Of a stretch of 64,000 nt of DNA, positions 22,101-30,099 are shown one piece after another. Below the pieces are notes generated by a model. It was not told where the DNA came from and ran no database searches. It was given only the letters and a program-made list of their open reading frames with translations. The stretch covers positions 1 through 64,000 of the forward strand of contig NZ_JAHBBH010000002.1 of NCBI RefSeq assembly GCF_019331735.1. Direction: 5' to 3'. The first letter of the stretch is position 1. Each line of letters opens with the position of its first letter. The DNA comes from Bifidobacterium miconis (GTDB lineage: Bacteria; Actinomycetota; Actinomycetes; Actinomycetales; Bifidobacteriaceae). Both the position numbers and the translations under genes were made by a program.

Positions 22101-22873
22101 CGGGCAACAACTGCGAGTACGATTCGGCCGCCGCGTTCGAGCGCGCGGGCGCGGACGTGTCGACGCTGATCGTGAACAACCTCACGCCGGCCGCCGTCGC
22201 CGAGTCGACGCAGGCGCTGGTCGAGGAGATCAACAAGAGCCAGATCGTGATGATTCCGGGCGGTTTCTCGGGTGGCGACGAGCCGGACGGTTCCGCGAAG
22301 TTCATCACCGCGTTCTTCCGTGCCCCGGCAGTCACCGAGGCCGTGCGCGACCTGCTCAAGAACCGCGACGGTCTGATGCTCGGCATCTGCAACGGCTTCC
22401 AGGCGCTCATCAAGCTGGGTCTGGTGCCGTACGGCGACATCGTGCCGATGACCGAGGAATGCCCGACGCTGACGTTCAACACGATCGGCCGCCACCAGAG
22501 CCGTCTGGTGCGCACGCGCGTCGCGTCGAACCTGTCCCCGTGGCTGGCTCGCACGAACGTGGGCGACATCCACACGGTCGCGATCTCCCACGGCGAGGGC
22601 CGCTTCGTCGCATCCGAGCCGGTGCTCGACCTGCTCAAGACCAACGGCCAGATCGCCACGCAGTATGTGGACGAGTCCGGCGTACCCGGCATGGATCTGG
22701 ATGTGAACCCGAACGGCTCGCTGCTCGCGATCGAGGGCATCACCAGCCCGGACGGCCGCGTGTTCGGCAAGATGGGCCACTCGGAACGCTCCGGCAACGG
22801 CCTGTACGTGAACGTGCCCGGCAACAAGTACCAGCCGCTGTTCGAGGCGGGCGTCGAGTACTTCGCCGCCTGA
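19133..22873 (+). CDS. purL: FGAM synthase, large single-chain type
   Basis: The 1246-residue enzyme converts FGAR, glutamine and ATP to FGAM. It unites what are separate PurS, PurL and PurQ proteins in many Gram-positive bacteria. The order is an N-terminal PurS-like region (~1-150), linker and synthetase domains (DTYWSDHCRHTTFGTEL near 215; FKNETHNHPTEIEPFGGAAT near 313), and a C-terminal class I glutaminase (~980-1246) with IPGGFSGGDEPDG and the nucleophile motif GICNGFQALIKLG. The final segment contains HSERSGNGLYVNVPGNK. The length is close to the proteobacterial/eukaryotic form (~1290-1300). The ATG follows AGGAAAGG. Confidence 0.98.
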   Translation: MVFRVYVEKKPGFDVEAQQLAGELRTILGMTGLQSVRIVNRYDVEGISEELFAQATPTVFSEPQVDNVSNDLPDFGDAKVFATEFLPGQFDQRADSASECIQLISQGERPTVRSAKLYALDGELTDTDVEAIKHYVINPVEAREASLATKETLKTAVPTPGKVEVIAGFNEMDAAAGQRFIDERGLAMDLADLEFCQRYFAAEKREPTITEIKVIDTYWSDHCRHTTFGTELDDVKIDDATVKAAFERYLELRHELGRDEKPVCLMDMGTIGAKWLKKNGILTGLDESEEINACTVKVKVDVNGEDQDWLFLFKNETHNHPTEIEPFGGAATCIGGCIRDPLSGRSYVYQAMRVTGAADPTVPVADTLEGKLPQRKLVTTAAAGYSSYGNQIGLATGQVDEIYHPGYVAKRMEVGAVVAATPADHVRRETPAPGDKIILLGGRTGRDGIGGATGASKAHNVESLELDGAEVQKGNAPVERKLQRLFRRGDACRLIKRCNDFGAGGVSVAVGELADGLYVDLNTVPKKYEGLDGTELAISESQERMAVDVAASDVDEFLGYAREENLEATVIATVTEDPRMVMTWNGDEIVNLSREFLASNGASKHQIVHVEAQQAYETPAAWREGSLADRLRAVVTDLNVASNKGLSECFDSTIGAGTVLMPFGGRRQLTPNEAMVAKFPVFGETTTASAMAWGFNPYIMSANQFTGAYLSVVESLAKLVAAGFEHEKAYLSFQEYFEKLRDEPERWGKPTAAVLGALMAQIDLGAGAIGGKDSMSGTFEHLDVPPTLISFAVAVGNMKRATSPEFKGADHRVVRIAPRYLADGLTPDKDALLEAFSIVEELTDFHDALAVSTPGYGATAEALFKMTLGNRIGVALNDSIAADDLFTPAYGSFIVELADDAKLPAASNLVEIGEIGTTTAAYEFRAAGETLDLDAIQEAWESGIESVFPYRSKGSDAGKTVETVTFETPKKTVYVGAPVAKPHVVIPVFPGNNCEYDSAAAFERAGADVSTLIVNNLTPAAVAESTQALVEEINKSQIVMIPGGFSGGDEPDGSAKFITAFFRAPAVTEAVRDLLKNRDGLMLGICNGFQALIKLGLVPYGDIVPMTEECPTLTFNTIGRHQSRLVRTRVASNLSPWLARTNVGDIHTVAISHGEGRFVASEPVLDLLKTNGQIATQYVDESGVPGMDLDVNPNGSLLAIEGITSPDGRVFGKMGHSERSGNGLYVNVPGNKYQPLFEAGVEYFAA

Positions 22874-22916
22874 TCCCTAGTTCGCTGACCTGACCGGCTG
22901 AACGGTCGGGTCATAT

Positions 22917-22951
22917 GAAAAAGCTCCCGCATTGTTCGGGAGCTTTTTCGT
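22917..22951. terminator. Bidirectional terminator between purL and the FNT gene
   Basis: GAAAAAGCTCCCG / CGGGAGCTTTTTC has a 7-base loop, with T-runs in both directions between two convergent genes. A second small hairpin (GACCTGACCG / CGGTCGGGTC, 22887-22912) precedes it. Confidence 0.9.
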
Positions 22952-23046
22952 ATGGTTGCGTGCGCGACGTACGCGGCGGGACGGATCGTGAGCACGGCGG
23001 CCGATCGAACCACGGCCGCGCTCGCGCCTGGCCTTTTTGCGCTTTC

Positions 23047-24066
23047 CTACAACCCGGCCGGACGCGGCGCCTCGAGATACTCGAGGGCGGAGTCCTCGAA
23101 CTCGCCGGGCTGCGACGGGTTGGGATGCGGGCGGTCGTTCATGACGGCGAAGTTGAGGCCGATGAGCACGCCGCCGCCCACGAAGTTGCCGAGCAGGATC
23201 ACGATGATCGCCGCGATGGCCAGCCATGGGTTGATCACGCCGTGCAGGCCGACGATGAGGAACAGCACGGAGTCCGCGACGGAATGCTCGAAGCCGAGGT
23301 AGGCGAACACGAACACGGCGACGACCATGATGATGCACTTGGTGAAGTCGTTGACGAGCTTGCCGTTGTACACCATGAGCATGCCGATGTTGATGCAGAA
23401 GTTGCAGAAGATGGCGCGCACGAACAGGTCGACGATGCCGCCGAAGCCCTGCGTGACGTAGCCGGTTTTCGTGAGGGCCGCGTTGGCCATCTGCGTGAAG
23501 ATCACGCCGTCGGTGATGCTGGAGAAGCGCATGAGCACAGCGATGATGAGCCCGCCGATGAGATTGCCGAGCAGGCACAATGCGAGGATGCGCAGCGAGT
23601 GCAGCCAGTCGATGCGCTTGTGGTAGACGCCGATCGAGATGATCATCATGTTCGACGTGAGCAGTTCGGAGTTCGTGTAGTAGATGAGCACGAGCGCCCA
23701 GCCGAACGTGAGCGCGGCGATGACCTTGCCGACGAGCGCCATCGCCGGGCCGGTCGCGGCGAACGTGGCGCTGATCGCGAAGAACGCGGTGAAGAAGATG
23801 CCGACGAAGAAGCCGGCCATGACGGCGCGCTGCATGTATTTGCCGGTGAACTTGCCGGTCATGGTTTCCTTGCTGTCGAGCGCGTCAAGCACGGTGCTGA
23901 TGAACGTGCGGCCCGGGAACAACGGGTTCATGCGGGGCGCGGGCGCGGCGGCCACGCCGGCGACCGGAGCCGGGTTCGGGGCCGGGCTTGCGGGCGCGGC
24001 CGACGCCGCCGAACCGCCGGCGGGGATGGTGTCGTTGACGAATGATGCGATGACTTTCTCTTCCAC
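23047..24066 (-). CDS. Formate/nitrite transporter (FNT/FocA family)
   Basis: The 339-residue integral membrane channel has about six hydrophobic segments between residues ~70 and 300. Signature elements are the first helix AVMAGFFVGIFFTAFFAIS, LLTSNMMIISIG, IFCNFCINIGMLMVYN and the family hallmark GFEHSVADSVLF. It would pass formate or a similar small anion; bifidobacteria make formate by pyruvate formate-lyase. An Ala/Pro-rich cytoplasmic N-terminal extension (~1-55) is unusual. The start codon is GTG at 24064-24066; CACACT lies 6 bases upstream, so the mRNA may be leaderless. It is near purT, whose enzyme consumes formate. Confidence 0.9.
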   Translation of the reverse strand: MEEKVIASFVNDTIPAGGSAASAAPASPAPNPAPVAGVAAAPAPRMNPLFPGRTFISTVLDALDSKETMTGKFTGKYMQRAVMAGFFVGIFFTAFFAISATFAATGPAMALVGKVIAALTFGWALVLIYYTNSELLTSNMMIISIGVYHKRIDWLHSLRILALCLLGNLIGGLIIAVLMRFSSITDGVIFTQMANAALTKTGYVTQGFGGIVDLFVRAIFCNFCINIGMLMVYNGKLVNDFTKCIIMVVAVFVFAYLGFEHSVADSVLFLIVGLHGVINPWLAIAAIIVILLGNFVGGGVLIGLNFAVMNDRPHPNPSQPGEFEDSALEYLEAPRPAGL

Positions 24067-24157
24067 CCCTTTAGTGTGTCACTCTTCCGCGCGCAAAACC
24101 GGAAAAACCGATATGACGTGCCTCATATTGCCATGTTTTGCCACCGCACGCACTTCA

Positions 24158-26065
24158 TCACGCGCCGAAATCATCATCCCCCGCCGCATCCTCGGCGGCG
24201 ACGCGTTCCTCCACGGCATGCAGGTTGGCGAGAAGCACGTCGTCGTAGCCAGCGAGTGCGGCGAACGGCATGAACTGGGCGGCACGGCTGGTTGCGGACA
24301 TCCGCGGATGGCGCGTGGAACGATGGCAGGGCATGGCGATGATGTCGTCGTAGCGATGCGTGGCGCGCAGCGACGATGCGAGCTGCGATTCCGCGGATTG
24401 CTGCGGCACGGCATGGGGAGGCAATGCACCAGGCCCGCCGCTGCGAGCCGCGACTGGCGTGGACGACGTGGACGGTGTCTCACGTGTCGGTCCTTCTCCC
24501 GTGGCTCCGGCGGCGTGACCGCCGATCTGGCTGTTGCGGTCGCGCCCGGTGGCGTCCTGTTCGAGGTTCATGGCCTTGAGCACCGCGTTGTTGCCGTATT
24601 TTTGCTTGATGGCCAGCAACGTCTGCTGCACGTCATGTTCGCGGCGCTGCTGCGCGTGCCGCGTTTCGCGACGTTCGTCCTCCGCGTCGACGTCGGTGAA
24701 CAGATCCAACTGTTCCGCCCGTCCGGTCGGCGCAATGGCCGGAACCGCGTCATCGTTGCCGTCATCATTGCCGTCATCGTCGCCTGCATACTGCCGCAAC
24801 CGGCCGACGACCATGTTCAGCCGTCGCACGCTCACGTTCGGGTCCGCGCTGACGATGCGGTCGTACAGCGCGACCATCGCGTCGGCGATGACCTTCGTCG
24901 ACGACGTGTACTCCCCCAGTTCGGCCGTGCCGTTGGCCGGACGCGGCACCGTCCTGCCGAAGCGGTTCGTGGACACCGGCATCGACCCTTCGAATCCTGG
25001 CGCGCCCTCGTAGCCGACGTACAGGCCGATCTGGCAGGTTTCCTTCCCCTTCTTCACCAGTTCCAGCGAAATCGCGTCGGCCATCTCGCGCACGATGAGC
25101 CGCGCCTGCACGCGCGAATACGGCCGGTGCAGCACCTGTCCGTTGCTCAGCGAGTTTTCTGCCGGCTTGTATGCCTTGATGTCGGCGATCGTGCACGGCT
25201 CCCGGCCCCACGCATGGTCGATGAGCAGTTCCGCGTTCACGCCGAACATGCGGTAGAGCAGGTCCTCGTTGTAGTAGTCGCTGGCGCGGCCGAGCGAGCA
25301 GCGGGCGACGTCGCCCATGGTGAGCAGGCCGGCGGATTCGAGCCGACGCGCGTAGCCGCGGCCGACGCGCCAGAAGTCGGTGAGCGGACGGTGGTTCCAC
25401 AACAGGCGCCGGTACGACGCTTCGGTCAGTTCGGCGACGCGCACGCCGTCGCGGTCGGCGGGCATGTGCTTGGCGACGATGTCCATGGCGACTTTGGCGA
25501 GGTACATGTTCGGTCCGATGCCTGCGGTGGCGGTGATGCCGGTGCGTTCGAGGATGTCGCGCACGATGGTGCGGGCCAGATCGTGCGGGCTCATGCGGTG
25601 CACGGTGGCGAGATAGTGCGTCACGTCGATGAACACCTCGTCAATCGAGTAGACGTGGATGTCCGCGGCGGAGGCGTACTGGAGATAGATGGTGTAGATG
25701 TCGCCGCTGGTTTTGAGATAGTAGGCCATGCGCGGCTTGGCGGCGCGATATGCGACCTTGAGTTGGGGGAAGCGCGCCAGTTCGTCGGCGTCGCACGACT
25801 CCCCCGCGAACCGGTGACTGGGGATTCTTGCACGGCGCTCCTCGTTGACGCGGGCGAGCTTCTCCTCGACTTCGAACAGCCGCGCACGGCCGGGGATGCC
25901 GTACGCCTTGAGCGACGGGGAGACGGCGAGGCAGATGGTTTTCTCCGTGCGGCTCACGTCGGCCACAACCAGATTGGTTTTCAGCGGATCCAGCCCGCGC
26001 GCCGCGCACTCGGCCGAGGCATAGAACGACTTGAGGTCGATGGCGAGGTACGTGCGGTCTGTCAT
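24158..26065 (-). CDS. SOS-regulated Y-family DNA polymerase with C-terminal YolD-like domain
   Basis: The protein is 635 residues. Residues 1-~410 form a UmuC/DinB-type translesion polymerase: LAIDLKSFYASAECAARGLD with metal-ligand Asp10, and YSIDEVFID with Asp142/Glu143. Little-finger sequences follow, including NGQVLHRPYSRVQARLIVREMAD. It resembles the UvrX/YqjW-like branch rather than DinB. Residues ~410-565 are low-complexity (DDDGNDDGNDD). Residues ~568-635 match the YolD-like family (RYDDIIAMPCHRS, HPRMSATSRAAQFMPFAALAGYDD), normally a separate small protein encoded beside such polymerases in Firmicutes. The start at 26065 is set by GATAAT-N7-ATG, a leaderless arrangement with a perfect LexA box upstream. 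Confidence 0.9.
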   Translation of the reverse strand: MTDRTYLAIDLKSFYASAECAARGLDPLKTNLVVADVSRTEKTICLAVSPSLKAYGIPGRARLFEVEEKLARVNEERRARIPSHRFAGESCDADELARFPQLKVAYRAAKPRMAYYLKTSGDIYTIYLQYASAADIHVYSIDEVFIDVTHYLATVHRMSPHDLARTIVRDILERTGITATAGIGPNMYLAKVAMDIVAKHMPADRDGVRVAELTEASYRRLLWNHRPLTDFWRVGRGYARRLESAGLLTMGDVARCSLGRASDYYNEDLLYRMFGVNAELLIDHAWGREPCTIADIKAYKPAENSLSNGQVLHRPYSRVQARLIVREMADAISLELVKKGKETCQIGLYVGYEGAPGFEGSMPVSTNRFGRTVPRPANGTAELGEYTSSTKVIADAMVALYDRIVSADPNVSVRRLNMVVGRLRQYAGDDDGNDDGNDDAVPAIAPTGRAEQLDLFTDVDAEDERRETRHAQQRREHDVQQTLLAIKQKYGNNAVLKAMNLEQDATGRDRNSQIGGHAAGATGEGPTRETPSTSSTPVAARSGGPGALPPHAVPQQSAESQLASSLRATHRYDDIIAMPCHRSTRHPRMSATSRAAQFMPFAALAGYDDVLLANLHAVEERVAAEDAAGDDDFGA

Positions 26066-26072
26066 GCACTCC

Positions 26073-26078
26073 ATTATC
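26073..26078 (-). promoter_or_regulatory. -10 element of the Y-polymerase promoter (candidate)
   Basis: GATAAT on the minus strand, 7 bases before the ATG, shares two bases with the SOS box, so bound LexA would block it directly. Confidence 0.6.
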
Positions 26079-26092
26079 GAACATCTGTTCGA
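26077..26092 (-). promoter_or_regulatory. LexA/SOS box
   Basis: TCGAACATCTGTTCGA is a perfect palindromic match (TCGAAC-N4-GTTCGA) to the Gram-positive LexA operator core CGAAC-N4-GTTCG. It lies 12 bases upstream of the polymerase ATG. Confidence 0.9.
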
Positions 26093-26138
26093 CATCCATG
26101 TTGTTCCCGCGCGTCGCCGATCATGCCTCGCATACGAC

Positions 26139-26174
26139 GATGGGGCGAACCGGATCGCTCCGATTCGCCCCATC
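26139..26174 (-). terminator. Terminator after ileS
   Basis: GATGGGGCGAACCGG pairs with CCGATTCGCCCCATC around a 6-base loop, about 90 bases past the ileS stop. It insulates the SOS promoter from ileS transcription. No strong T-run is present. Confidence 0.6.
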
Positions 26175-26265
26175 CGTCAATCATGCGCGGCCACGCCATG
26201 CGCAGCCACGCGCGATGGCATTCCGCCGCCCAGCGCAGGCAATGCCGGACGTCATCGCGTCAACG

Positions 26266-29200
26266 TCACGCCTTGGCAACCTCGACCACCAGTTCCTTGG
26301 CGTCCGGGTCAGCCACGATCTCGACGCCGGCTTCGGCGAGCGTCTCGTGGGCGATGAGGTCGCGGAACTGTTCGGCCTTCGGCGCGTCGGCGGCCGGCAC
26401 GGTCAGCTTGAGGCTGATGCGGTCGGCGATGTCGAAACCGGCGTCCTTGCGGGCGTCCTGCACGACGCGGATCGCGTCGCGAGCGTAGCCTTCGGCGATT
26501 AGATCATCGTTCAGCGCGGTGTCGAGGATCACGAATCCGCCGGTCGGCAGCGCGGCGGAAACGGACGTCGCGGCTTCGGCGGCGTTCTCCTCCTCCACGC
26601 GGTTGATCAGCTCGTACTCGCCGCTCTCCAGCGCAACCTCGCCGTTCGGCGTCTCGACCACCGGAGCGCCGGTGGCGGCGTCGACGTGCCATGCGCCGGT
26701 CTTGGACGCCTTGATCGCGAACTGGACCTGCTTGCCGAGGCGCGGGCCGGCCGCACGGGCGTTCACCTTGAGCTGGTGGACGATCTTGAGGCCCTTGGTG
26801 CCGGCGTCCTCCATCGTGCAGAATTCGATGTCCTTCACGTTGAGCTCGGACTTGAGCACTTCGGCGTACGCTTCGACGTCGGCCACGTCCTCGACCACGA
26901 CGGTGAGCTTGGCGAGCGGCTGGCGCACGCGGATCTGCTCCGCCTTGCGCAGCGAGAGCGTGCCCGAGACGACCTCGCGCACCTTCTCCATCGCGTTGAC
27001 GAGCTTCGGATCGTCGACCAGCACGCGGCCGAGTTCGGTCGCCTCGCCGGTCTTCTCGTCGGCAAGGAACGGCCAGTCGGCCAGATGCACGGATTCACCG
27101 CCGGTCAGGCCGCGCCACACGGATTCAGCCTCCATCGGGGCGAGCGGCGCGAGCACGCGCATGAACACCTCAAGCACGGTGTACAGCGTGTTGAACGCAT
27201 TCGCGGCCTCGTTCCAGAAGCGGTCGCGGGTGTTGCGGATGTACCAGTTGGTGAGCACGTCGATGAAGTCGGCGGCCGCGTCGCAGGCGTCGGAAATCGC
27301 GAACTCGTCGAGCGACTTCTGGACCTTTTCGACCAGTCGGCGGGTGCGGGCCAGCAGGTAGCGGTCCATTTCCGGCAGGCCGGCCACCTCGTCGGCGGTG
27401 AGCGCGCGGGCGTCGAAGCCGGCGCCCTTGTTGGCCGCGTTGGCGTACAGCGTGAAGAAGTAGTAGGAGCTCCACACCGGCAGCATGACCTGGCGGACCG
27501 TGTCGCGGATGCCCTCGGCGGTGACGATCAGGTTGCCGCCGCGCAGGATCGGCGAGCTCATGAGGAACCAGCGCATCGCGTCGGAACCGTACTTGTCGAA
27601 CACGCCGTTGACGTCCGGGTAGTTGCGCAGGTGCTTGGACATCTTCTGACCGTCGGAGCCGAGCACGATGCCGTGGCAGATCACGTTCTTGAACGCCGGG
27701 CGGTCGAACAGGGCGGTCGCCATGACGTGCAGCAGGTAGAACCAGCCGCGGGTCTGGCCGATGTATTCGACGATGTAGTCGGCCGGGAAGTGCTGTTCGA
27801 ACTTCTCCTTGTTCTCGAACGGGTAGTGGAACTGCGCGAACGACATCGAACCGGACTCGAACCAGCAGTCGAGCACGTCGGTGATGCGGTGCATGTGGCT
27901 CTTGCCGGTCGGGTCGTCCGGGTTCGGGCGGGTCAGGTTGTCGATCCACGGACGGTGCATGTTGATGTTGCCGTCCTTGTCGCGCGGGTAGTCGCCGAAG
28001 TCTGCTTTAAGCTCCTCGAGCGAGCCGTACACGTCGACGCGCGGGTACTTCGGGTCGTCGGACACCCACACCGGGATCGGGGAGCCCCAGAAGCGGTTGC
28101 GGGAGATCGACCAGTCGCGCGCGTTGGCGAGCCACTTGCCGAACTGGCCGTCCTTGACGTTCTCCGGGATCCAGTTGATCTGCTGGTTGAGCTCGAGCAG
28201 ACGCGGCTTGATCTTGGTGACGGACACGAACCAGGAGCTGACCGGCTTGTAGATCAGCGGCGTGGCGCAGCGCCAGCAGTGCGGGTAGGAGTGCACGTAG
28301 CTCTTCTCCTGGAAGAGGATCGCGCGCTTGTCCTCGTCGATCTGGGCGAGCGGGCCGTCGCCGGCGCGCAGGTTCCTGAGGATCGGCAGGTTCGCGTCGA
28401 ACACGAACAGGCCCTCGTAGTCCGGGCACTGCGACGTGAAGTTGCAGCCGTTGTCGAGCACGTCGGTGCTCTTGATGCCCTTCGCGTTGAGCGTGTTCAT
28501 ATCGTCTTCGCCGTAGGGGGCCTGGTGCACGAGGCCGGTGCCCTCGACGGTGTCGACGTAGTCGGCGGTGAAGATCGTGTAGCCGTTCGGGCCGGGCACG
28601 TTGCCCTCCGTCTCGGCCTTCTCGCCCGCGAAGTACGGGAACACCGGCCAGTAGCGGCGTCCGGCCAGCTCGGAGCCCTTGAGCTCGCGCACGACCGTGT
28701 AGTTCTCGCCGAGTTCCTTGGTGTAGTGCGGCAGGAGCGCCTTGCCGAGGTAGAACTTCTTGCCAGCGAACTTGCCCTCCGTCGGCTCGACCTCGACATA
28801 GTCGATGTCGGCGCCGACGACGATCGCGAAGTTGGTCGGGACGGTCCACGGCGTGGTGGTCCAGAACACGGCGTACGCGTCCTCGTCGCGCATCTTGACG
28901 GCGACGGAGACGGTGGTGTCCTGACGGTCCTGATACACGTCGGCGTCCATGCGCAGCTCGTGCGCCGAAAGCGGCGTCTGATCCTTCGGGCAGTACGGCA
29001 GCACGCGGTAGCCCTGATAGGCGAGGCCCTTCTCGTAGAGCTGCTTGAACGCCCACATCACGGATTCCATGTACGGGATGTTGAGCGTCTTGTAGCCGTG
29101 CTCGAAGTCGACCCAGCGGGCCTGACGGTGCACGTAGTCCTGCCATTCGCGCGTGTACTTGAGCACGGAGGCGCGGCAGGCGTCGTTGAACTTGTCGATG

Positions 29201-29598
29201 CCCATCTCTTCGATCTGGGCGACCGAGTCGATGCCGAGCTCCTTCTGCGCCTCGAGTTCGGCGGGCAGGCCGTGCGTGTCCCAGCCGAACACGCGGTTGA
29301 CCTTGTGGCCCTTCATGGTCTGGTAGCGCGGGATCACGTCCTTCGCGTAGCCGGTCAGCAGGTGACCGTAGTGCGGCAGGCCGTTCGCGAACGGCGGGCC
29401 GTCGAAGAACACGAACTCGTTCTGGCTGTGGTCGCCGGAGGGGCGGCGTTCGACCGACTTCTGGAACGTGTCGTCCTTGTCCCAGTAGTCGAGGACGGTC
29501 TCCTCCATGTGCGGGAAGCTCGGGTTCGGCGCGACGGACGCGGTTTCGCCGCCCTCGTTCGCCTTGGGATACACATGATTGGTGGTTTCGCTCACCAT
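26266..29598 (-). CDS. ileS: Isoleucyl-tRNA synthetase
   Basis: The 1110-residue class I synthetase has the HIGH-type motif in DGPPFANGLPHYGHLLTGY (~67-85), an inserted editing domain (WTTTPWTVPTNFAI), the KMSKS-type loop DGQKMSKHLRNYPD, and a long C-terminal anticodon-binding region. The length and the PHYGH variant fit the actinobacterial/eukaryotic-like IleS type. I chose the ATG at 29598 because GAGGAG lies 5 bases upstream, and this site is the one the T-box leader would mask. Regulation by uncharged tRNA-Ile is inferred from the T-box. Confidence 0.98.
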   Translation of the reverse strand: MVSETTNHVYPKANEGGETASVAPNPSFPHMEETVLDYWDKDDTFQKSVERRPSGDHSQNEFVFFDGPPFANGLPHYGHLLTGYAKDVIPRYQTMKGHKVNRVFGWDTHGLPAELEAQKELGIDSVAQIEEMGIDKFNDACRASVLKYTREWQDYVHRQARWVDFEHGYKTLNIPYMESVMWAFKQLYEKGLAYQGYRVLPYCPKDQTPLSAHELRMDADVYQDRQDTTVSVAVKMRDEDAYAVFWTTTPWTVPTNFAIVVGADIDYVEVEPTEGKFAGKKFYLGKALLPHYTKELGENYTVVRELKGSELAGRRYWPVFPYFAGEKAETEGNVPGPNGYTIFTADYVDTVEGTGLVHQAPYGEDDMNTLNAKGIKSTDVLDNGCNFTSQCPDYEGLFVFDANLPILRNLRAGDGPLAQIDEDKRAILFQEKSYVHSYPHCWRCATPLIYKPVSSWFVSVTKIKPRLLELNQQINWIPENVKDGQFGKWLANARDWSISRNRFWGSPIPVWVSDDPKYPRVDVYGSLEELKADFGDYPRDKDGNINMHRPWIDNLTRPNPDDPTGKSHMHRITDVLDCWFESGSMSFAQFHYPFENKEKFEQHFPADYIVEYIGQTRGWFYLLHVMATALFDRPAFKNVICHGIVLGSDGQKMSKHLRNYPDVNGVFDKYGSDAMRWFLMSSPILRGGNLIVTAEGIRDTVRQVMLPVWSSYYFFTLYANAANKGAGFDARALTADEVAGLPEMDRYLLARTRRLVEKVQKSLDEFAISDACDAAADFIDVLTNWYIRNTRDRFWNEAANAFNTLYTVLEVFMRVLAPLAPMEAESVWRGLTGGESVHLADWPFLADEKTGEATELGRVLVDDPKLVNAMEKVREVVSGTLSLRKAEQIRVRQPLAKLTVVVEDVADVEAYAEVLKSELNVKDIEFCTMEDAGTKGLKIVHQLKVNARAAGPRLGKQVQFAIKASKTGAWHVDAATGAPVVETPNGEVALESGEYELINRVEEENAAEAATSVSAALPTGGFVILDTALNDDLIAEGYARDAIRVVQDARKDAGFDIADRISLKLTVPAADAPKAEQFRDLIAHETLAEAGVEIVADPDAKELVVEVAKA

Positions 29599-29926
29599 GG
29601 TTCTCCTCGTCAATGTGTTGCTCTGTCCTACAGGAGCGATTGACGATCGCCATGCGCAGGGCCTCGCGGCCGGGCATGACGATCGGTGTCATTCCTGCCT
29701 ACGAGGACGATGACCGGCTGGCTTCGGCCATATGGCCGACGGCCCGTCACCGCGGTACCACCTCGCTTGTCGCCGTTTGCCCGGGTCATGACACCCGCGC
29801 ATAACGCGACCGCTTGAGTTCGGCTGTGTCGGGCCGATCCCGTCGGTTCTACTGAGCGCGTTTCGTGCGAGACACGCCGTTCTTCCGAAGACTCCCCGCT
29901 GATAACGGATCAATGCCTTACAACGC
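29599..29926 (-). promoter_or_regulatory. T-box leader of ileS (tRNA-Ile sensing, translational type)
   Basis: On the minus strand the T-box core GAGGTGGTACCGCGG is at 29750-29764. The Stem I region GGATCCG..TTATCAGCGGGGAGTC contains a plausible ATC (Ile) specifier at 29902-29904. UCCUCGU at 29701-29707 is exactly complementary to ACGAGGA of the ileS ribosome site (29604-29610). This fits a translational T-box in which uncharged tRNA-Ile frees the ribosome site. No terminator is present. A TAGGAT -10-like box at 29933-29938 sets the approximate 5' end. Confidence 0.85.
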
Positions 29927-29938
29927 CGCTTATCCTAG

Positions 29939-30099
29939 CACGCCGTGGGGCCAACGGCCCGCGCGCGGGCCCATGACCGCGCGGATTCGGGGACACGAAC
30001 GGCGCACGGCCCTGTGCGGGGAACGGGCGCGATGCCGTTTCCGCACGATGCCGTGCGCCGTGTCATGCGATGGTTCGCACACCGCCTTGCGCAACGAGG
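29939..30099 (-). other. Gap between the ileS T-box promoter and the GH3 gene
   Basis: No gene is seen. GGCCCGCGCGCGGGCC at 29956-29971 is a perfect 16-base GC palindrome that could fold as part of a GH3 terminator, but it lacks a T-run. Confidence 0.4.

Noticed and set aside
26066..26173. 36-codon N-terminal extension of the Y-family polymerase
   Set aside because: It would place the SOS box and -10 element inside the coding region, and it lacks polymerase sequence.
26686..29643. 985-codon plus-strand frame opposite ileS
   Set aside because: It has the same shadow composition as other antisense frames. ileS and its T-box account for the region.
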